This document shows positions 7,815 through 17,404 of a DNA stretch of 64,000 nt, piece by piece; the stretch's first letter is position 1, and each line of letters begins with the position of its first letter. The position numbers and the translations under genes were made by a program. The stretch comes from Ancylobacter sp. IITR112. Its GTDB lineage: Bacteria; Pseudomonadota; Alphaproteobacteria; Rhizobiales; Xanthobacteraceae. The DNA is taken from the NCBI RefSeq assembly GCF_041415945.1, contig NZ_JBGCUS010000001.1, forward strand, positions 2,542,001 to 2,606,000. The letters are read 5' to 3'. The notes under the pieces are model-generated. The model worked only from the letters and a program-made list of their open reading frames with translations. It searched no databases and was not told where the DNA came from.

Positions 7815-9083
7815 TCACGTTTCGGTATCGGAAACGCGGCGGTCGGGTTGGAACAACCTGCCGCCTTCGGCGAACAGCACGCAGGCGAGCGCGACGGTGG
7901 CGAGCGCGGCGAAGCCCAGTGTCAGCGGCAGCGTGGTGCCGTCGAAATTCTGCCCCAGCGCGAAGCCGGCCAGCGCCCCGCCGACCGTACTGACAAAGCC
8001 GAGCACCGAGGAGGCGGTGCCGGCCACATGGCCCACCGGCTCCATCGCCATGGAGTTGAAATTGGATACCATCAGGCCGAAGCAGAACATCATCACGCCC
8101 TGCAGGATGGAGAAGCTCCAGATGCTCTCCACCCCGCCGAGCACGATCGCCGCATGCAGCAGCGTCACCGCGAGATAGCCGCACAGCGCCGCGTGCGAGA
8201 CGCGCCGCATGCCGAGCCGTTCGACGATGCGGGCATTGAGCAGCGAGGACGCCGCCATGAACACGGCGATCAGCGCGAAGATCAGCGTGAAGAATTCTTC
8301 CGCGTCGAAGGCGTCGGCGAAGACCTGCTGGGCGGAATTGATGAAGCCGAACAGCCCTCCCATCGCCATGGTGATGGCGAGCATGTAGCCAACGGTGATG
8401 CGGCTGCGCACGATCAGACCGAAGGCATGGGAGATGCCGGCGAAGGAAATCGGCGAGCGGTCCTCCGCATGCAGCGTCTCCGGCAGGCGCGCCAGCGTCC
8501 ACACGAACAGCACCGCGCCGAACAGGCACAGCATCAGGAAAATGCCGCGCCAGGGCGCGATCAGCATGATCGCCTGCCCGATGGAAGGCGCCACGATCGG
8601 CACGGAGAGGAAGACGAGGAAGGCGAGCGACATCACCCGCGCCATATGCGAGCCGGAATAGCAGTCGCGCACGATGGTGATGGCGAGGATGCGCGTCGCC
8701 GCCGAGCCGACCCCCTGCATCACCCGCGCCGCCAGCATTACGCCGAGCGTGCCAGCGAACACCGCGCCGATGGAGGCGAGCGTATAGACCGCCAGCCCGA
8801 ACAGCAGCACGCTGCGCCGCCCGAAGCGATCCGCCAGCGTGCCATAGACGAGCTGCGCCCCGCCGAAGCCGAGCAGATAGGCGGTGATGACGAGCTGGGT
8901 GTGGTTCGCGGTGTCGATGCCGAGCGACTCGCCGATTTCCGGCAGCGCCGGCAGCATCGAATCAATGGCGATGGCGTTGGTCGCCATCAGGCCGGCGATG
9001 AACAGCACGAATTCCCGGAAGCCCATTCCCGGGTGCGGGATGCCGGCGGGAGACGATGCCGGCGTGGAGGCGGGGGCGGACAT
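7815..9083 (-). CDS. Bcr/CflA-type multidrug efflux MFS transporter (DHA1 family)
   Basis: 422 residues from the ATG at 9083 (MSAPASTP); the ATG at 9134 would add 17 residues. About 12 membrane helices. DHA1 features are visible: DSMLPALPEIGESLG after the first helix, the loop 2-3 motif YGTLADRFGRRSVLLFG, and RVMQGVGSAATRILAITIVRD in helix 4, typical of Bcr/CflA. It is a proton-driven exporter of drugs or small metabolites; the substrate is unknown. Divergent from the membrane protein at 9358. Confidence 0.9.
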   Translation of the reverse strand: MSAPASTPASSPAGIPHPGMGFREFVLFIAGLMATNAIAIDSMLPALPEIGESLGIDTANHTQLVITAYLLGFGGAQLVYGTLADRFGRRSVLLFGLAVYTLASIGAVFAGTLGVMLAARVMQGVGSAATRILAITIVRDCYSGSHMARVMSLAFLVFLSVPIVAPSIGQAIMLIAPWRGIFLMLCLFGAVLFVWTLARLPETLHAEDRSPISFAGISHAFGLIVRSRITVGYMLAITMAMGGLFGFINSAQQVFADAFDAEEFFTLIFALIAVFMAASSLLNARIVERLGMRRVSHAALCGYLAVTLLHAAIVLGGVESIWSFSILQGVMMFCFGLMVSNFNSMAMEPVGHVAGTASSVLGFVSTVGGALAGFALGQNFDGTTLPLTLGFAALATVALACVLFAEGGRLFQPDRRVSDTET

Positions 9084-9274
9084 AGGCGATCCAATATGCA
9101 GGGGGCGCCCCGTCGGCAAGACGGGCGGCGGCAAGGACGGTGGCGGCTGCCGGGCCCCGCCTTAGCGCGCGGCGCCCGCCCGGCCTATAGGCCGAAAGAC
9201 ACAGACGGGCGAATTCGCCGCGTGCGGCGCGCAAAGCCAGGCGCCGCAGGCCTTCACACTGGCGTCAATAAAAG

Positions 9275-9289
9275 TGATGCGTATCATCA
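9275..9289. repeat. Inverted repeat TGATG-N5-CATCA
   Basis: A perfect 5-5-5 palindrome in the 274-base gap between the divergent MFS exporter (start 9083) and membrane protein (start 9358) genes. It could be an operator for either. Nothing else is evident in this gap. Confidence 0.25.
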
Positions 9290-9357
9290 ATGCGCCGGCG
9301 GCGGCCTGCCGGCGCCGCGCACCGCGTCGGGCGGAGGCGCCATCGGGGAGCATGCGC

Positions 9358-9846
9358 ATGTTCGATCCGACCACGTGGACGGGCTTCCACACCTGGCTCA
9401 GCCTCATCGCCATCGCCGCCGGCTTCGTCGTCATCGCCAGCCTCATCACCGGCCATGAACGGCGGGGCTGGACGGTCCTCTTCCTTGTCACCGCCGTCGC
9501 CACCAGCGCCACCGGCTTCGGCTTTCCCTTCACCGGCGTGCTGCCCTCGCACATTGTCGGCGTCATCGCGCTGCTCGTCCTCGCGGTCACCGTGCCGGCG
9601 GACTATGTCTTCCACCGCGCCGGACGCTGGAACATGGTTTACGCGCTGGGCATCGTCGCCAGCCAATGGCTGCTGGTTTTCGTCGCCGTCGCCCAGCTCT
9701 TCGCCAAGGTGCCGGGCCTGCACGCGCTGGCCCCCACCCAGGCCGAACCGCCCTTCGCCATCGCGCAGGGCATCGTCCTCATGTTCTTCGTGGCGGCCGG
9801 CATCGCGGCGGTGCGCGGCAAGGGACCGAGCGCCCTCCCCGCCTGA
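9358..9846 (+). CDS. Hypothetical integral membrane protein
   Basis: 162 residues from the ATG at 9358 (MFDPTTWTGFHTW), chosen because the GGGGAG site at 9345-9350 is 7 bases upstream; the ATG at 9352 would be too close. Four hydrophobic helices with short loops: SLIAIAAGFVVIASLITG, VLFLVTAVATSATGFG, a helix around VGVIALLVLAVTVPA, and further helices to the C-terminus. I do not recognise a named family. It converges with the TRAP permease gene, whose stop is 2 bases away. Confidence 0.75.
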   Translation: MFDPTTWTGFHTWLSLIAIAAGFVVIASLITGHERRGWTVLFLVTAVATSATGFGFPFTGVLPSHIVGVIALLVLAVTVPADYVFHRAGRWNMVYALGIVASQWLLVFVAVAQLFAKVPGLHALAPTQAEPPFAIAQGIVLMFFVAAGIAAVRGKGPSALPA

Positions 9847-9848
9847 CC

Positions 9849-11261
9849 TCAGAACTGCGGCGGCGCCAGGTCGAGCGGCGGCGCGTCATATTGCGGGATG
9901 TTGAGCTCGATGGTCGCGGGGTCCACGCTGGGAGGCGCGCTGATCCAGTAGGTCACCGCCTCCGGCCACAGGATGACCACGACCACGAGGACGAGCTGCA
10001 TCAGCAGCCACGGAATCGCGCCCCAATAGATCTGCGAGGTGCGGATCGACTTCGGCGCGATGCCGCGAAGGTAGAACAGCGCGAAGCCGAAGGGCGGGTG
10101 CATGAACGCCGTCTGCATGTTCACGCAGAGCAGCACGCCGAACCAGACGAGATTGATGTCGAGCTTCATCGCCACCGGCACCAGCAGCGGCACGATGATG
10201 AAGGCGATCTCGAAGAAGTCGAGGAAGAAGGCGATGAAGAAGATGAACACATTGACGAAGATCAGGAATCCCGCCTTGCCGCCCGGAAGCTGCGACAAAA
10301 GGTGCTCGATCCACAACGCCCCGTCCATGCCCTGAAACACCAGGCTGAACACGGTGGCGCCGATCAGGATGAACACCACCATGGCGGTAAGGCGCGCGGT
10401 GGAGGCCATGGCCTGGCGCAGCAGCGTCCAGGTCAGCCGCCCATGCAGCGCGGCGAGCAGGATGGCGCCGATCGCGCCCATGGCGCCCGCTTCCGTCGGC
10501 GTGGCAAGGCCCATGGCCAGCGTGCCGAGCACCAGCAGGATCAGCACGATGGAGGGCACCATGCCCCACAGCACCTGCCGGATCAGCGGCCAGCCGCCCT
10601 CCCCGCGCGCCTCCGGCGGCAGCGGCGGCATATGCTGCGGCTTGAACAGCGACAGCACGAACACATAGGCGAGGAAGATCAGCACCTGCAGCAGCGAGGG
10701 GCCGATGGCGCCGAGATACATCTCCCCCACCGGCCGGCCGAGCTGTTCGGCCAGCACGATCAGCACCAGCGAGGGCGGGATGAGCTGGGTGATGGTGCCG
10801 GAGGCGGCGATCACGCCGGTGGCGAGGCGCTCATTATAGCCGTAGCGGATCATGACCGGCAGCGAAATCACGCCCATGGCGATGACCGAGGCCGCCACCG
10901 TGCCGGTGATGGCGCCGAGAATGGCGCCGACGATGATCACCGCATAGGCGAGCCCGCCCGGCACCTTGCCGAACAGCTTGCCGGTGCCTTCCAGCAGATC
11001 CTCGGCAAGCCCGCAGCGCTCCAGGATCGCGCCCATGAAGGTGAAGAAGGGAATAGCGAGCAGGAGATCGTTGGAGATGATGCCGTAGAAGCGGAACGGC
11101 AGCGCCTGCAGGAAGCTGAAGGTGAAATGGTCCGTCAGAATGCCCAGCGTGCCGAAGAACAGCCCGACCGCGACCAGCGAGAACGCGACGGGAAAGCCGG
11201 CCAGCATGAAGCAGATCATGCCGGCGAACATCAGCGGGGGCATCACGCCATAGGAGAACAT
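9849..11261 (-). CDS. TRAP transporter large permease (DctM family)
   Basis: 470 residues with about 12-13 helices. DctM features include the N-terminal GFPVAFSLVAVGLFFG, the AIPFFTFMGAILERCGLAEDLL segment, GAITGTVAASVIAMGVISLPVM and the LIPPSLVLIVLAEQ stretch. It is the ion-coupled translocation subunit of a tripartite ATP-independent importer, with the small subunit encoded 67 bases upstream at 11329-11868. The proline-rich C-terminal tail (about 30 residues) is longer than usual. No binding protein gene is adjacent, so the substrate stays open; members of this subgroup often carry carboxylates. Confidence 0.93.
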   Translation of the reverse strand: MFSYGVMPPLMFAGMICFMLAGFPVAFSLVAVGLFFGTLGILTDHFTFSFLQALPFRFYGIISNDLLLAIPFFTFMGAILERCGLAEDLLEGTGKLFGKVPGGLAYAVIIVGAILGAITGTVAASVIAMGVISLPVMIRYGYNERLATGVIAASGTITQLIPPSLVLIVLAEQLGRPVGEMYLGAIGPSLLQVLIFLAYVFVLSLFKPQHMPPLPPEARGEGGWPLIRQVLWGMVPSIVLILLVLGTLAMGLATPTEAGAMGAIGAILLAALHGRLTWTLLRQAMASTARLTAMVVFILIGATVFSLVFQGMDGALWIEHLLSQLPGGKAGFLIFVNVFIFFIAFFLDFFEIAFIIVPLLVPVAMKLDINLVWFGVLLCVNMQTAFMHPPFGFALFYLRGIAPKSIRTSQIYWGAIPWLLMQLVLVVVVILWPEAVTYWISAPPSVDPATIELNIPQYDAPPLDLAPPQF

Positions 11262-11328
11262 GCGGGGCTCGCGCGTCGGACAAAGGCTGGAGGGCGGGAA
11301 AGGCTGGAGAGCGGGGTGTCGCGCCGCC

Positions 11329-11868
11329 CTATTGCAGCGGTTTCTCGTAGTCGGTGGAGATGTCGAGCACGCCCGACAGCGCGGCGACGCGCTTGATGAG
11401 TTCGGAAAGCCCCTGCACGGTGAGCAGCGCGAAGCCGAGCGGCAGCAGCAGCTTGGCCGGCCACAGGATCAGCCCGCCGGCATTCTGCGACACCTCGCCC
11501 GCGGTGAAGGACTGCCAGAAAAAGGGAAAGCTCAGCCAGGTGAGATAGCAGCCGGCGGGAATGAGGATCAGCAGGAAGCCGAGCGTGTCGATCCACAGCC
11601 GCGCGCGCGGCGACACCGCCATATAGACCAGATCGACCCGCACATGCTCGTTGCGCTTCAGCGTATAGGGGGCGCCGAGCAGCACCACCGCGCCGAACAG
11701 ATACCACTGCGCTTCCAAAAGGCCGTTGGTGGAATAGCTGAAGAGGTAGCGTACCGTCGCATTGCCGGCGCTGATCAGGCAGGCGAACAGCACGCAGTAA
11801 TCGGCGATGCGGCCGAATCTCTCGTTGAGACCGTCAACGATACGGCTGAAGGCGAGCAGCCCTCCCAT
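11329..11868 (-). CDS. TRAP transporter small permease (DctQ family)
   Basis: 179 residues with four helices, the usual DctQ topology. Supporting features are the N-terminal helix around VLFACLISAGNATVRYLF, the EAQWYLFGAVVLLGAPYTLKRNEHVRVDL segment (the E-x-Q-W and HVRVD pattern is typical) and IDTLGFLLILIPAG. It assembles with the large permease encoded just downstream. The third component, an extracytoplasmic binding protein, is not in the window. Confidence 0.92.
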   Translation of the reverse strand: MGGLLAFSRIVDGLNERFGRIADYCVLFACLISAGNATVRYLFSYSTNGLLEAQWYLFGAVVLLGAPYTLKRNEHVRVDLVYMAVSPRARLWIDTLGFLLILIPAGCYLTWLSFPFFWQSFTAGEVSQNAGGLILWPAKLLLPLGFALLTVQGLSELIKRVAALSGVLDISTDYEKPLQ

Positions 11869-12128
11869 TCCATCCCCCCGAACTGACCGGCTGTTCTCGT
11901 TGCGGCCGGGGCGCCCCCATCGCCGCCCCCGCCGAGGACGGCAAGATAGACCATCGTCTCAGCCAATTTAACCCGCCTTGTCGGGCCGCCGCGCCGCGCG
12001 CATGGGGCGCCCTCGCCATGCCGCAGCGGAAGCGGGTCCACAGGCGAGGTGGCCGGCGCGGATTTCCCCAGGGGGCGCGGCGTGTTATCCCCCATGTCAT
12101 CTTGTTGCCACGTTTCACGAAAGCTCCC

Positions 12129-13160
12129 ATGACGCTCGGCGCGCTCCGTCTTCCGCTCGGCATCTGCGCGTTCATTCTCGCGGCGGGGGCGATCTATCTC
12201 GCCCGCTCCGTGGTGGCGCCGGTGGCGTTCGCCCTGTTCATCATCGCGCTGGTCTGGCCGCTGCAGCAGCGTCTGCAGCAGCGCGTGCCGGCGCTGCTGG
12301 CGATGATGGCGACTCTGGTGCTCACCATTCTCGTGCTGGCGGTGCTGTTCTATGCCACCATCTGGGGCTTCAGCCAGGCCGGGCGCTGGCTCATCGCCAA
12401 TGCCGGGCGTTTTCAGGCGATCTATAGCGAGACCGCCGCGCAGCTTGAGGAAATGGGACTCTATTCCGCCGGCATGCTGGCCGACACCTTCAACGCGAGC
12501 TGGCTGATCGGCACGTTTCAGGGGCTGGCCGGGCGGCTCAACGGCATGCTCGGCTTTGGCGTGGTGACGCTGATCTTCGTCATGCTCGGCCTGCTGGAGG
12601 TCGACATCGTCCGTACCAAGCTGGTGGCGGAAGCGGGCGAGACCGGCCGCCGCCTGGTACGCGCCAGCGCGGCGACGGCGGCGAAGTTCCGCACCTATAT
12701 GGTGGTGCGCACGGTAATGAGCCTGCTCACCGGCCTGTTCGTCTGGGCGCTGTCCGCCGCCATGGGGCTCGATCTCGCGCTCGCCTTTGGCGTCATCGCC
12801 TTCGCGCTCAACTACATCCCGTTCATCGGCCCGCTGGTGGCGACGCTGCTGCCGACCTTCTTCGCGCTGGCGCAGTTCGGCGCCTGGGAGACGGCGGTGG
12901 CGGTGTTCCTCGCCATGAACGTGATCCAGTTCTTCAGCGGCAGCTATATCGAGCCGCGCGTGGCCGGCAAGGCGCTCGCCATCTCGCCCTTCCTGGTGCT
13001 GTTCGCCGTGTTCTTCTGGGCGTTCATGTGGGGCCTGTCCGGCGCCTTCATCGGCGTGCCGCTGGTCATCGCCGCCCTCACCTTCTGCGAGGAGGGCGAG
13101 GGCACACGCTGGATCGCCCGGCTGATGTCCGGCCGTGAGGAGCCTGCCGTAGCGTCATGA
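12129..13160 (+). CDS. AI-2E family transporter (TqsA/YdiK/PerM type)
   Basis: 343 residues from the ATG at 12129. Typical helices are seen: LARSVVAPVAFALFIIALVWPLQ near the N-terminus, then FGVIAFALNYIPFIGPLVATLLP and the C-terminal FSGSYIEPRVAGKALAISPFLVLFAVFFWAFMWGLSGAFIGVPL, which is the best conserved block of the family. Members export autoinducer-2 or act as Na+/H+ antiporters; which applies is unknown. The stop codon overlaps the start of the next hydrolase gene (ATGA), so the two are translated together. Confidence 0.9.
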   Translation: MTLGALRLPLGICAFILAAGAIYLARSVVAPVAFALFIIALVWPLQQRLQQRVPALLAMMATLVLTILVLAVLFYATIWGFSQAGRWLIANAGRFQAIYSETAAQLEEMGLYSAGMLADTFNASWLIGTFQGLAGRLNGMLGFGVVTLIFVMLGLLEVDIVRTKLVAEAGETGRRLVRASAATAAKFRTYMVVRTVMSLLTGLFVWALSAAMGLDLALAFGVIAFALNYIPFIGPLVATLLPTFFALAQFGAWETAVAVFLAMNVIQFFSGSYIEPRVAGKALAISPFLVLFAVFFWAFMWGLSGAFIGVPLVIAALTFCEEGEGTRWIARLMSGREEPAVAS

Positions 13161-14632
13161 CCACTGTCCTCCGCCTTCTCCGCAAGATTCTGAAATGGCT
13201 GGGCGTGCTCGCGCTCGTGCTGTTCGTCGCCTTTCTCGGCTCGCGCATCTGGTTCGCCCAGAGCGGTCCGCCGCTGGAGCCCTGGCACATTTTCGTGCCG
13301 GAGGAGCTGAGCGTCGACGAGCTCGACCAGGCGGACTGGCGCGGCTATCTCGCCCGCGAGGACGAATTGTTCGCCGATGTCACCCGCGAAGTGGTGCAGA
13401 AGCTGCCCGATGACGAGCGCGTGCCCTCCAACCGCTATTTCGCCGGCAGCGTCGTCTACCCGCCGAAACTGTCGCAGGATTTCAACCGCTCCTATGAGCT
13501 GGTGCCGGAAGGCGCGCCGGTTGGCGTCGTCGTGCTGCTGCACGGCCTCACCGATTCGCCCTACAGCCTGCGCCATGTCGCCGGGCGCTACCTCGCCAAT
13601 GGCTTCCTCGTCATCGCCCCGCGCCTGCCCGGCCATGGCACGGTGCCGGCTGGCCTCACCGCCGTCGAATGGGAGGACTGGCTCGCCGCCACCCGCCTTG
13701 CGGTGCGCGAGGCCGCCGCGCGGGCGCCGGGCAAGAAGCTGGAAATCGTCGGCTTTTCCAATGGCGGGGCGCTTGCGCTGAAATACGCACTCGACGCGCT
13801 GAGCGATGACACACTCGTCCGCCCCGACCGGCTGGTGCTGATCTCGCCGATGATCGGCATCACCCGCTTCGCCCGCTTCGCCGGGCTGGCGGCGCTGCCG
13901 GCCTGGCTGCCAGCTTTCGACAAGGCGGCGTGGCTCGGCATCGTCCCGGAGTTCAATCCGTTCAAGTACAACAGCTTCCCGGTCAATGGCGCAGTGCAGT
14001 CGCATCGCCTCACCCGGGCGCTGCAGGCCTCCATCAGCGCCCAGGCGCGGGCCGGACGGCTGAAGGACCTGGCGCCGACGCTCACCTTCCAGTCGGTGAT
14101 GGACTTCACCGTCTCCACCCGCGCCATCATCGACGCGCTGTACGGCCAGCTACCGGCCAATGGCAGCGAACTCGTGCTGTTCGACATCAACCGCAACACC
14201 AAGCTTGGCCCGCTGCTGCGCGCGACCTCCTATTCCGCGCTGCTGCGCCTGCTGCCACCGCTCCCGCGCGCCTTCCGCACCGTGATCATCACCAATGAGA
14301 ATGAGGGGTCCGATCAGGTGGTCGAGCACGCGATTCCCGCCGGCAGCACGGAAGAGACCGTGCGCCCGCTCGGCCTCGCCTATCCCCCGGATGTCTATTC
14401 GCTCTCCCATGTCGCCCTGCCCTTCCCGCCGGAAGACGGGCTCTATGGCTCGCATCCCGACCCGAACGAGAATTTCGGCCTCGAACTCGGCGCCATGGCG
14501 GTGCGCGGCGAGCGCGGCGCGCTCATTGTCAGCCTCGACGCGCTGGTGCGCATGTCGTCGAACCCGTTCTTCGCCTATATGAACGACCGCATCATGCCGC
14601 CCCCGGCCCCGGCGACCGCGCCGCCACCCTGA
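13157..14632 (+). CDS. Membrane-anchored alpha/beta hydrolase (lysophospholipase/carboxylesterase-like)
   Basis: 491 residues, longer than a typical single-domain hydrolase. An N-terminal signal anchor (about residues 8-28, KWLGVLALVLFVAFLG) suggests a periplasm-facing enzyme. The hydrolase core starts with VVLLHGLTDSPYSLR (oxyanion region), then APRLPGHG and nucleophile elbow IVGFSNGGALAL. The final catalytic histidine is probably in the SLSHVALPFPPEDGLYG region. A Pro/Ala-rich C-terminal tail follows. Coupled by ATGA overlap to the AI-2E transporter gene. Substrate unknown. Confidence 0.85.
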   Translation: MTTVLRLLRKILKWLGVLALVLFVAFLGSRIWFAQSGPPLEPWHIFVPEELSVDELDQADWRGYLAREDELFADVTREVVQKLPDDERVPSNRYFAGSVVYPPKLSQDFNRSYELVPEGAPVGVVVLLHGLTDSPYSLRHVAGRYLANGFLVIAPRLPGHGTVPAGLTAVEWEDWLAATRLAVREAAARAPGKKLEIVGFSNGGALALKYALDALSDDTLVRPDRLVLISPMIGITRFARFAGLAALPAWLPAFDKAAWLGIVPEFNPFKYNSFPVNGAVQSHRLTRALQASISAQARAGRLKDLAPTLTFQSVMDFTVSTRAIIDALYGQLPANGSELVLFDINRNTKLGPLLRATSYSALLRLLPPLPRAFRTVIITNENEGSDQVVEHAIPAGSTEETVRPLGLAYPPDVYSLSHVALPFPPEDGLYGSHPDPNENFGLELGAMAVRGERGALIVSLDALVRMSSNPFFAYMNDRIMPPPAPATAPPP

Positions 14633-14756
14633 GCCGCGCCGGACGCGTCGGCCTCCCAAGGCGCGGCGGCCGGCCGACACGGCGGGGTGACTCGCCATCG
14701 TCGCCTCGGCAGGCTAATGCTGGCGCTTGTCACAGGCCCGGGCCTGCGGAGGCTGG

Positions 14757-15974
14757 ATGCGTCTCGTCATTGTTGCGTTTGCCCTCGCCTTGTGCGCGGG
14801 CTGCTCGAACCGGCCGGTGGGCGTGCTCACGCCGGTGGAAGCGGCCGTGCCCGACACCACCAAGGTCAATCTTCTCGTCGCCACCACCCGCGAACCCTCC
14901 ACCGATGCCGGCATTCTCTACACCGGCGAGCGCGGCGCGGGCGTGTCGCTCGACGCCTTCACCGTCTCCATCCCGCCGGACAGCCGCCGCCAGATCGGCG
15001 AGGTGCAGTGGCCGCGCCGCCTGCCGCCCAACCCGGAAACCGATTTCGCCACCCTCGCGGTGACGCCGCTGCCGAATGTGAAGGCGGCGAAGGGCTGGCT
15101 CGACAGCCATCTGCCGCCGAGCCGGCGGGTGCTGATCTTCGTCCACGGCTTCAACAACCGCTTCGAGGACGCGGTCTACCGCTTCGCCCAGATCGTGCAT
15201 GACTCGGGCTCCGAGGTGGCGCCGGTGCTGTTCACCTGGCCCTCACGCGCCCGGGTGTTCGACTATCTCTTCGACCGCGAGAGCACCATCTTCTCGCGCG
15301 ACGCCTTCGAGGAGACGGTGTGGCAGGTGGCGAGCGATCCGCGCGTCGAGGATGTGACCATCATGGCCCATTCCATGGGGGCGTGGCTGGCGATGGAGAG
15401 CCTGCGGCAGATGGCCATCCGCCGCGGCAAGCTGCCGGCCAAGATCCGCAACGTCATCCTCGCCTCGCCCGATGTCGATGTCGACGTGTTCGCCTCGCAA
15501 TGGCGGGCGCTGAACGGGCCGCAGGCGCGCTTCACCCTGTTCGTCTCTCAGGACGACCGGGCGCTGCAGGTCTCCCGCCGCATCGCCGGCGGCGTGGACC
15601 GGCTGGGCATGATCGACACACAGAAATACTACGCCGATCTGGAGAAGTCCGGCATCGTGGTGATCGACCTCACCGCCATGCGCAGCGGCGACTCGCTCAA
15701 TCATGGCCGCTTCGCCTCCTCGCCGGAAGTGGTGCAGCTCATCGGCCAGCGGCTGGTGAACGGACAGACCGTGACCGATTCCGAAATCAGCCTCGGCGAC
15801 CGCATCGCCGCCGGCGCCATCGGTGTCGGCCAGACGGTGGGCAGCGCCGCCGGCCTCGCACTCAGCGCCCCGATCGCGGTGATCGACCCGAAGACGCGCC
15901 GCACCTATCAGGGGCAGGTGGAGCGCTTCGGCCAGACGCTCAGCGAAACGGTCGAGGACCCGGCGGCGGACTGA
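14757..15974 (+). CDS. Lipoprotein alpha/beta hydrolase, DUF900 type
   Basis: 405 residues from the ATG at 14757 (CGGAGG site 6 bases upstream). The N-terminus MRLVIVAFALALCAGCSN is a lipoprotein signal with lipobox LCAGC, so the product is membrane anchored. The fold is of the DUF900 family: VNLLVATTREP, RVLIFVHGFNNRFEDAVYRFAQI, VLFTWPSRA, then nucleophile elbow IMAHSMGAWLAMESL and the SPDVDVDVFA acid region. A DSLNHGRFASSPEV segment holds the likely histidine. Members are called virulence-factor-like hydrolases, without a known substrate. The gene follows the 13157 hydrolase by 124 bases. Confidence 0.87.
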   Translation: MRLVIVAFALALCAGCSNRPVGVLTPVEAAVPDTTKVNLLVATTREPSTDAGILYTGERGAGVSLDAFTVSIPPDSRRQIGEVQWPRRLPPNPETDFATLAVTPLPNVKAAKGWLDSHLPPSRRVLIFVHGFNNRFEDAVYRFAQIVHDSGSEVAPVLFTWPSRARVFDYLFDRESTIFSRDAFEETVWQVASDPRVEDVTIMAHSMGAWLAMESLRQMAIRRGKLPAKIRNVILASPDVDVDVFASQWRALNGPQARFTLFVSQDDRALQVSRRIAGGVDRLGMIDTQKYYADLEKSGIVVIDLTAMRSGDSLNHGRFASSPEVVQLIGQRLVNGQTVTDSEISLGDRIAAGAIGVGQTVGSAAGLALSAPIAVIDPKTRRTYQGQVERFGQTLSETVEDPAAD

Positions 15975-15983
15975 ACCGCCGCT

Positions 15984-17189
15984 TCAGCGGGCAAGAAATC
16001 CGATCGCCGCCGCGTTGATGATGTCGATGAAGAAGGCCGAGACCAGCGGCAGGATGATGAACGCGCGGGGCGAAGGCCCATGCGCCTTGGTCACCGCCGT
16101 CATGTTGGCGATGGCGGTCGGCGTGGCCCCGAGGCTGATGCCGGTGAAGCCGGCGGAGATCACCGCTGCCTGATAGTCGCGCCCCATGGCCGGGAACACC
16201 ACGAAGACGATGTAGGCCACCGCCGCCAGCGTCTGCACCGCCAGCACCAGCACCAGGGCGAGACCGAGCCCGCCAATGCTCCAGAGCTGCATGCTCATCA
16301 GCGACATGGCGAGGAAGATGTTCAGCGCGAGATCAGAGACCAGCGCCAGCGCCCGCGTGCGCGTCGGCCAGTTGAGGCGCGGCAGCAGGCGCGGCACCGT
16401 ATTGGTGAGCACGATGCCGACCAGCAGGCACACCACGAACATGGGCAGCTTCAGCCCGGTCCACTCCACCGCCTCCTCCAGGCCGAAGGCGATCAGTATG
16501 GCGACATTGAGCACGAGCACGGTGCGCAGCAGGCTGACATGGCTGATGTCGTCGTCGCGCCGCTCATCCACCGCCTTGGGCAGGCCGACGATTGCCTCCT
16601 GCCCGCGCTCGCTCTTGAGATGATGCCGGGTGATGAGGTAGCGGGCGATCGGCCCGCCGGCGAGGCTCGCCAGCACCAGCCCGAGCGTCGCCACGGCGAT
16701 GCCGACCTCCAGCGCGTTCGCCACGCCGAACCGCTCCGCGATCAGCGGCGCCCAGGCGATGGTGGTGCCGTGGCCGCCGATCAGCGAGGCCGAGCCGAGG
16801 AACACGGTGAGCCCTTCCGGCAGGCCGAGCAGGCTGACGGCACCGAGGGCGATCGCGTTCTGGATGACGAGATAGAGAACGGTGAGGCCGAGCAGGATCA
16901 CCAGCGGCCGCCCACCGGCCAGCAGGTCGTCCAGCCGGGCATTGAGGCCGATGCCGGTGAAGAAATACAGCAGCAGCATGTCCCGCGCCCCGAGATCGAA
17001 CACGATGGCGGTGTCGAAGAAGCGATAGGCGATCAGCGTCACCAGCGCTGCCAGCAGGCCACCCGTCACCGCTTCCGGAATGTTGAACCGGCCGAGCGGC
17101 GGGATCGCCCGGTTGATGCCGGAGCCGGCGAAGAACACCACAATGGCGATGGTGAAGGTGAGTAGCCCGGAAATCTCGATTGCCGGCAT
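15984..17189 (-). CDS. gltS: Sodium/glutamate symporter GltS
   Basis: 401 residues from the ATG at 17189, preceded by GGCGGAGGGACC. Two inverted halves are visible: FFAGSGINRAIPPLGRFNIPEAVTGGLL and the GHGTTIAWAPL loop in the first half, then LPMFVVCLLVGIVLTN and SAGFTGISLGATPTAIANMTAV in the second. The last segment forms part of the Na+/substrate site in this family. It imports glutamate with sodium across the inner membrane. It converges with the DUF900 gene (9-base gap). The frame is open further upstream but without support. Confidence 0.92.
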   Translation of the reverse strand: MPAIEISGLLTFTIAIVVFFAGSGINRAIPPLGRFNIPEAVTGGLLAALVTLIAYRFFDTAIVFDLGARDMLLLYFFTGIGLNARLDDLLAGGRPLVILLGLTVLYLVIQNAIALGAVSLLGLPEGLTVFLGSASLIGGHGTTIAWAPLIAERFGVANALEVGIAVATLGLVLASLAGGPIARYLITRHHLKSERGQEAIVGLPKAVDERRDDDISHVSLLRTVLVLNVAILIAFGLEEAVEWTGLKLPMFVVCLLVGIVLTNTVPRLLPRLNWPTRTRALALVSDLALNIFLAMSLMSMQLWSIGGLGLALVLVLAVQTLAAVAYIVFVVFPAMGRDYQAAVISAGFTGISLGATPTAIANMTAVTKAHGPSPRAFIILPLVSAFFIDIINAAAIGFLAR

Positions 17190-17404
17190 GGTCCCTCCGC
17201 CTCGCGCCCGCAGGCGCCAATCCTCATGCGCGCCTGCCGGACCAGCCCGGCGCCGCCACACTTGGCACACTTGCCACCCCCGCCCCGTCCCTGGCAACCG
17301 CCGCGCACGCCGACGGAGCCGGATCCGATCGGGCCGAATCAACCTGTCGGGTGAAGGGGCCGTCACATCGCGGAGAGAGAATATGCTCGCGCGCGGCGGC
17401 GCGG

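Noticed and set aside
7716..9458. A 580-codon open frame on the plus strand
   Set aside because: It is the complement of the MFS exporter gene; composition is His/Arg/Asp-rich and no family is recognisable.
9666..11396. A 576-codon open frame on the plus strand
   Set aside because: It lies opposite the TRAP permease gene, has His/Gln/Arg/Glu-rich low-complexity content typical of the reverse strand of GC-rich membrane genes, and lacks a ribosome site.
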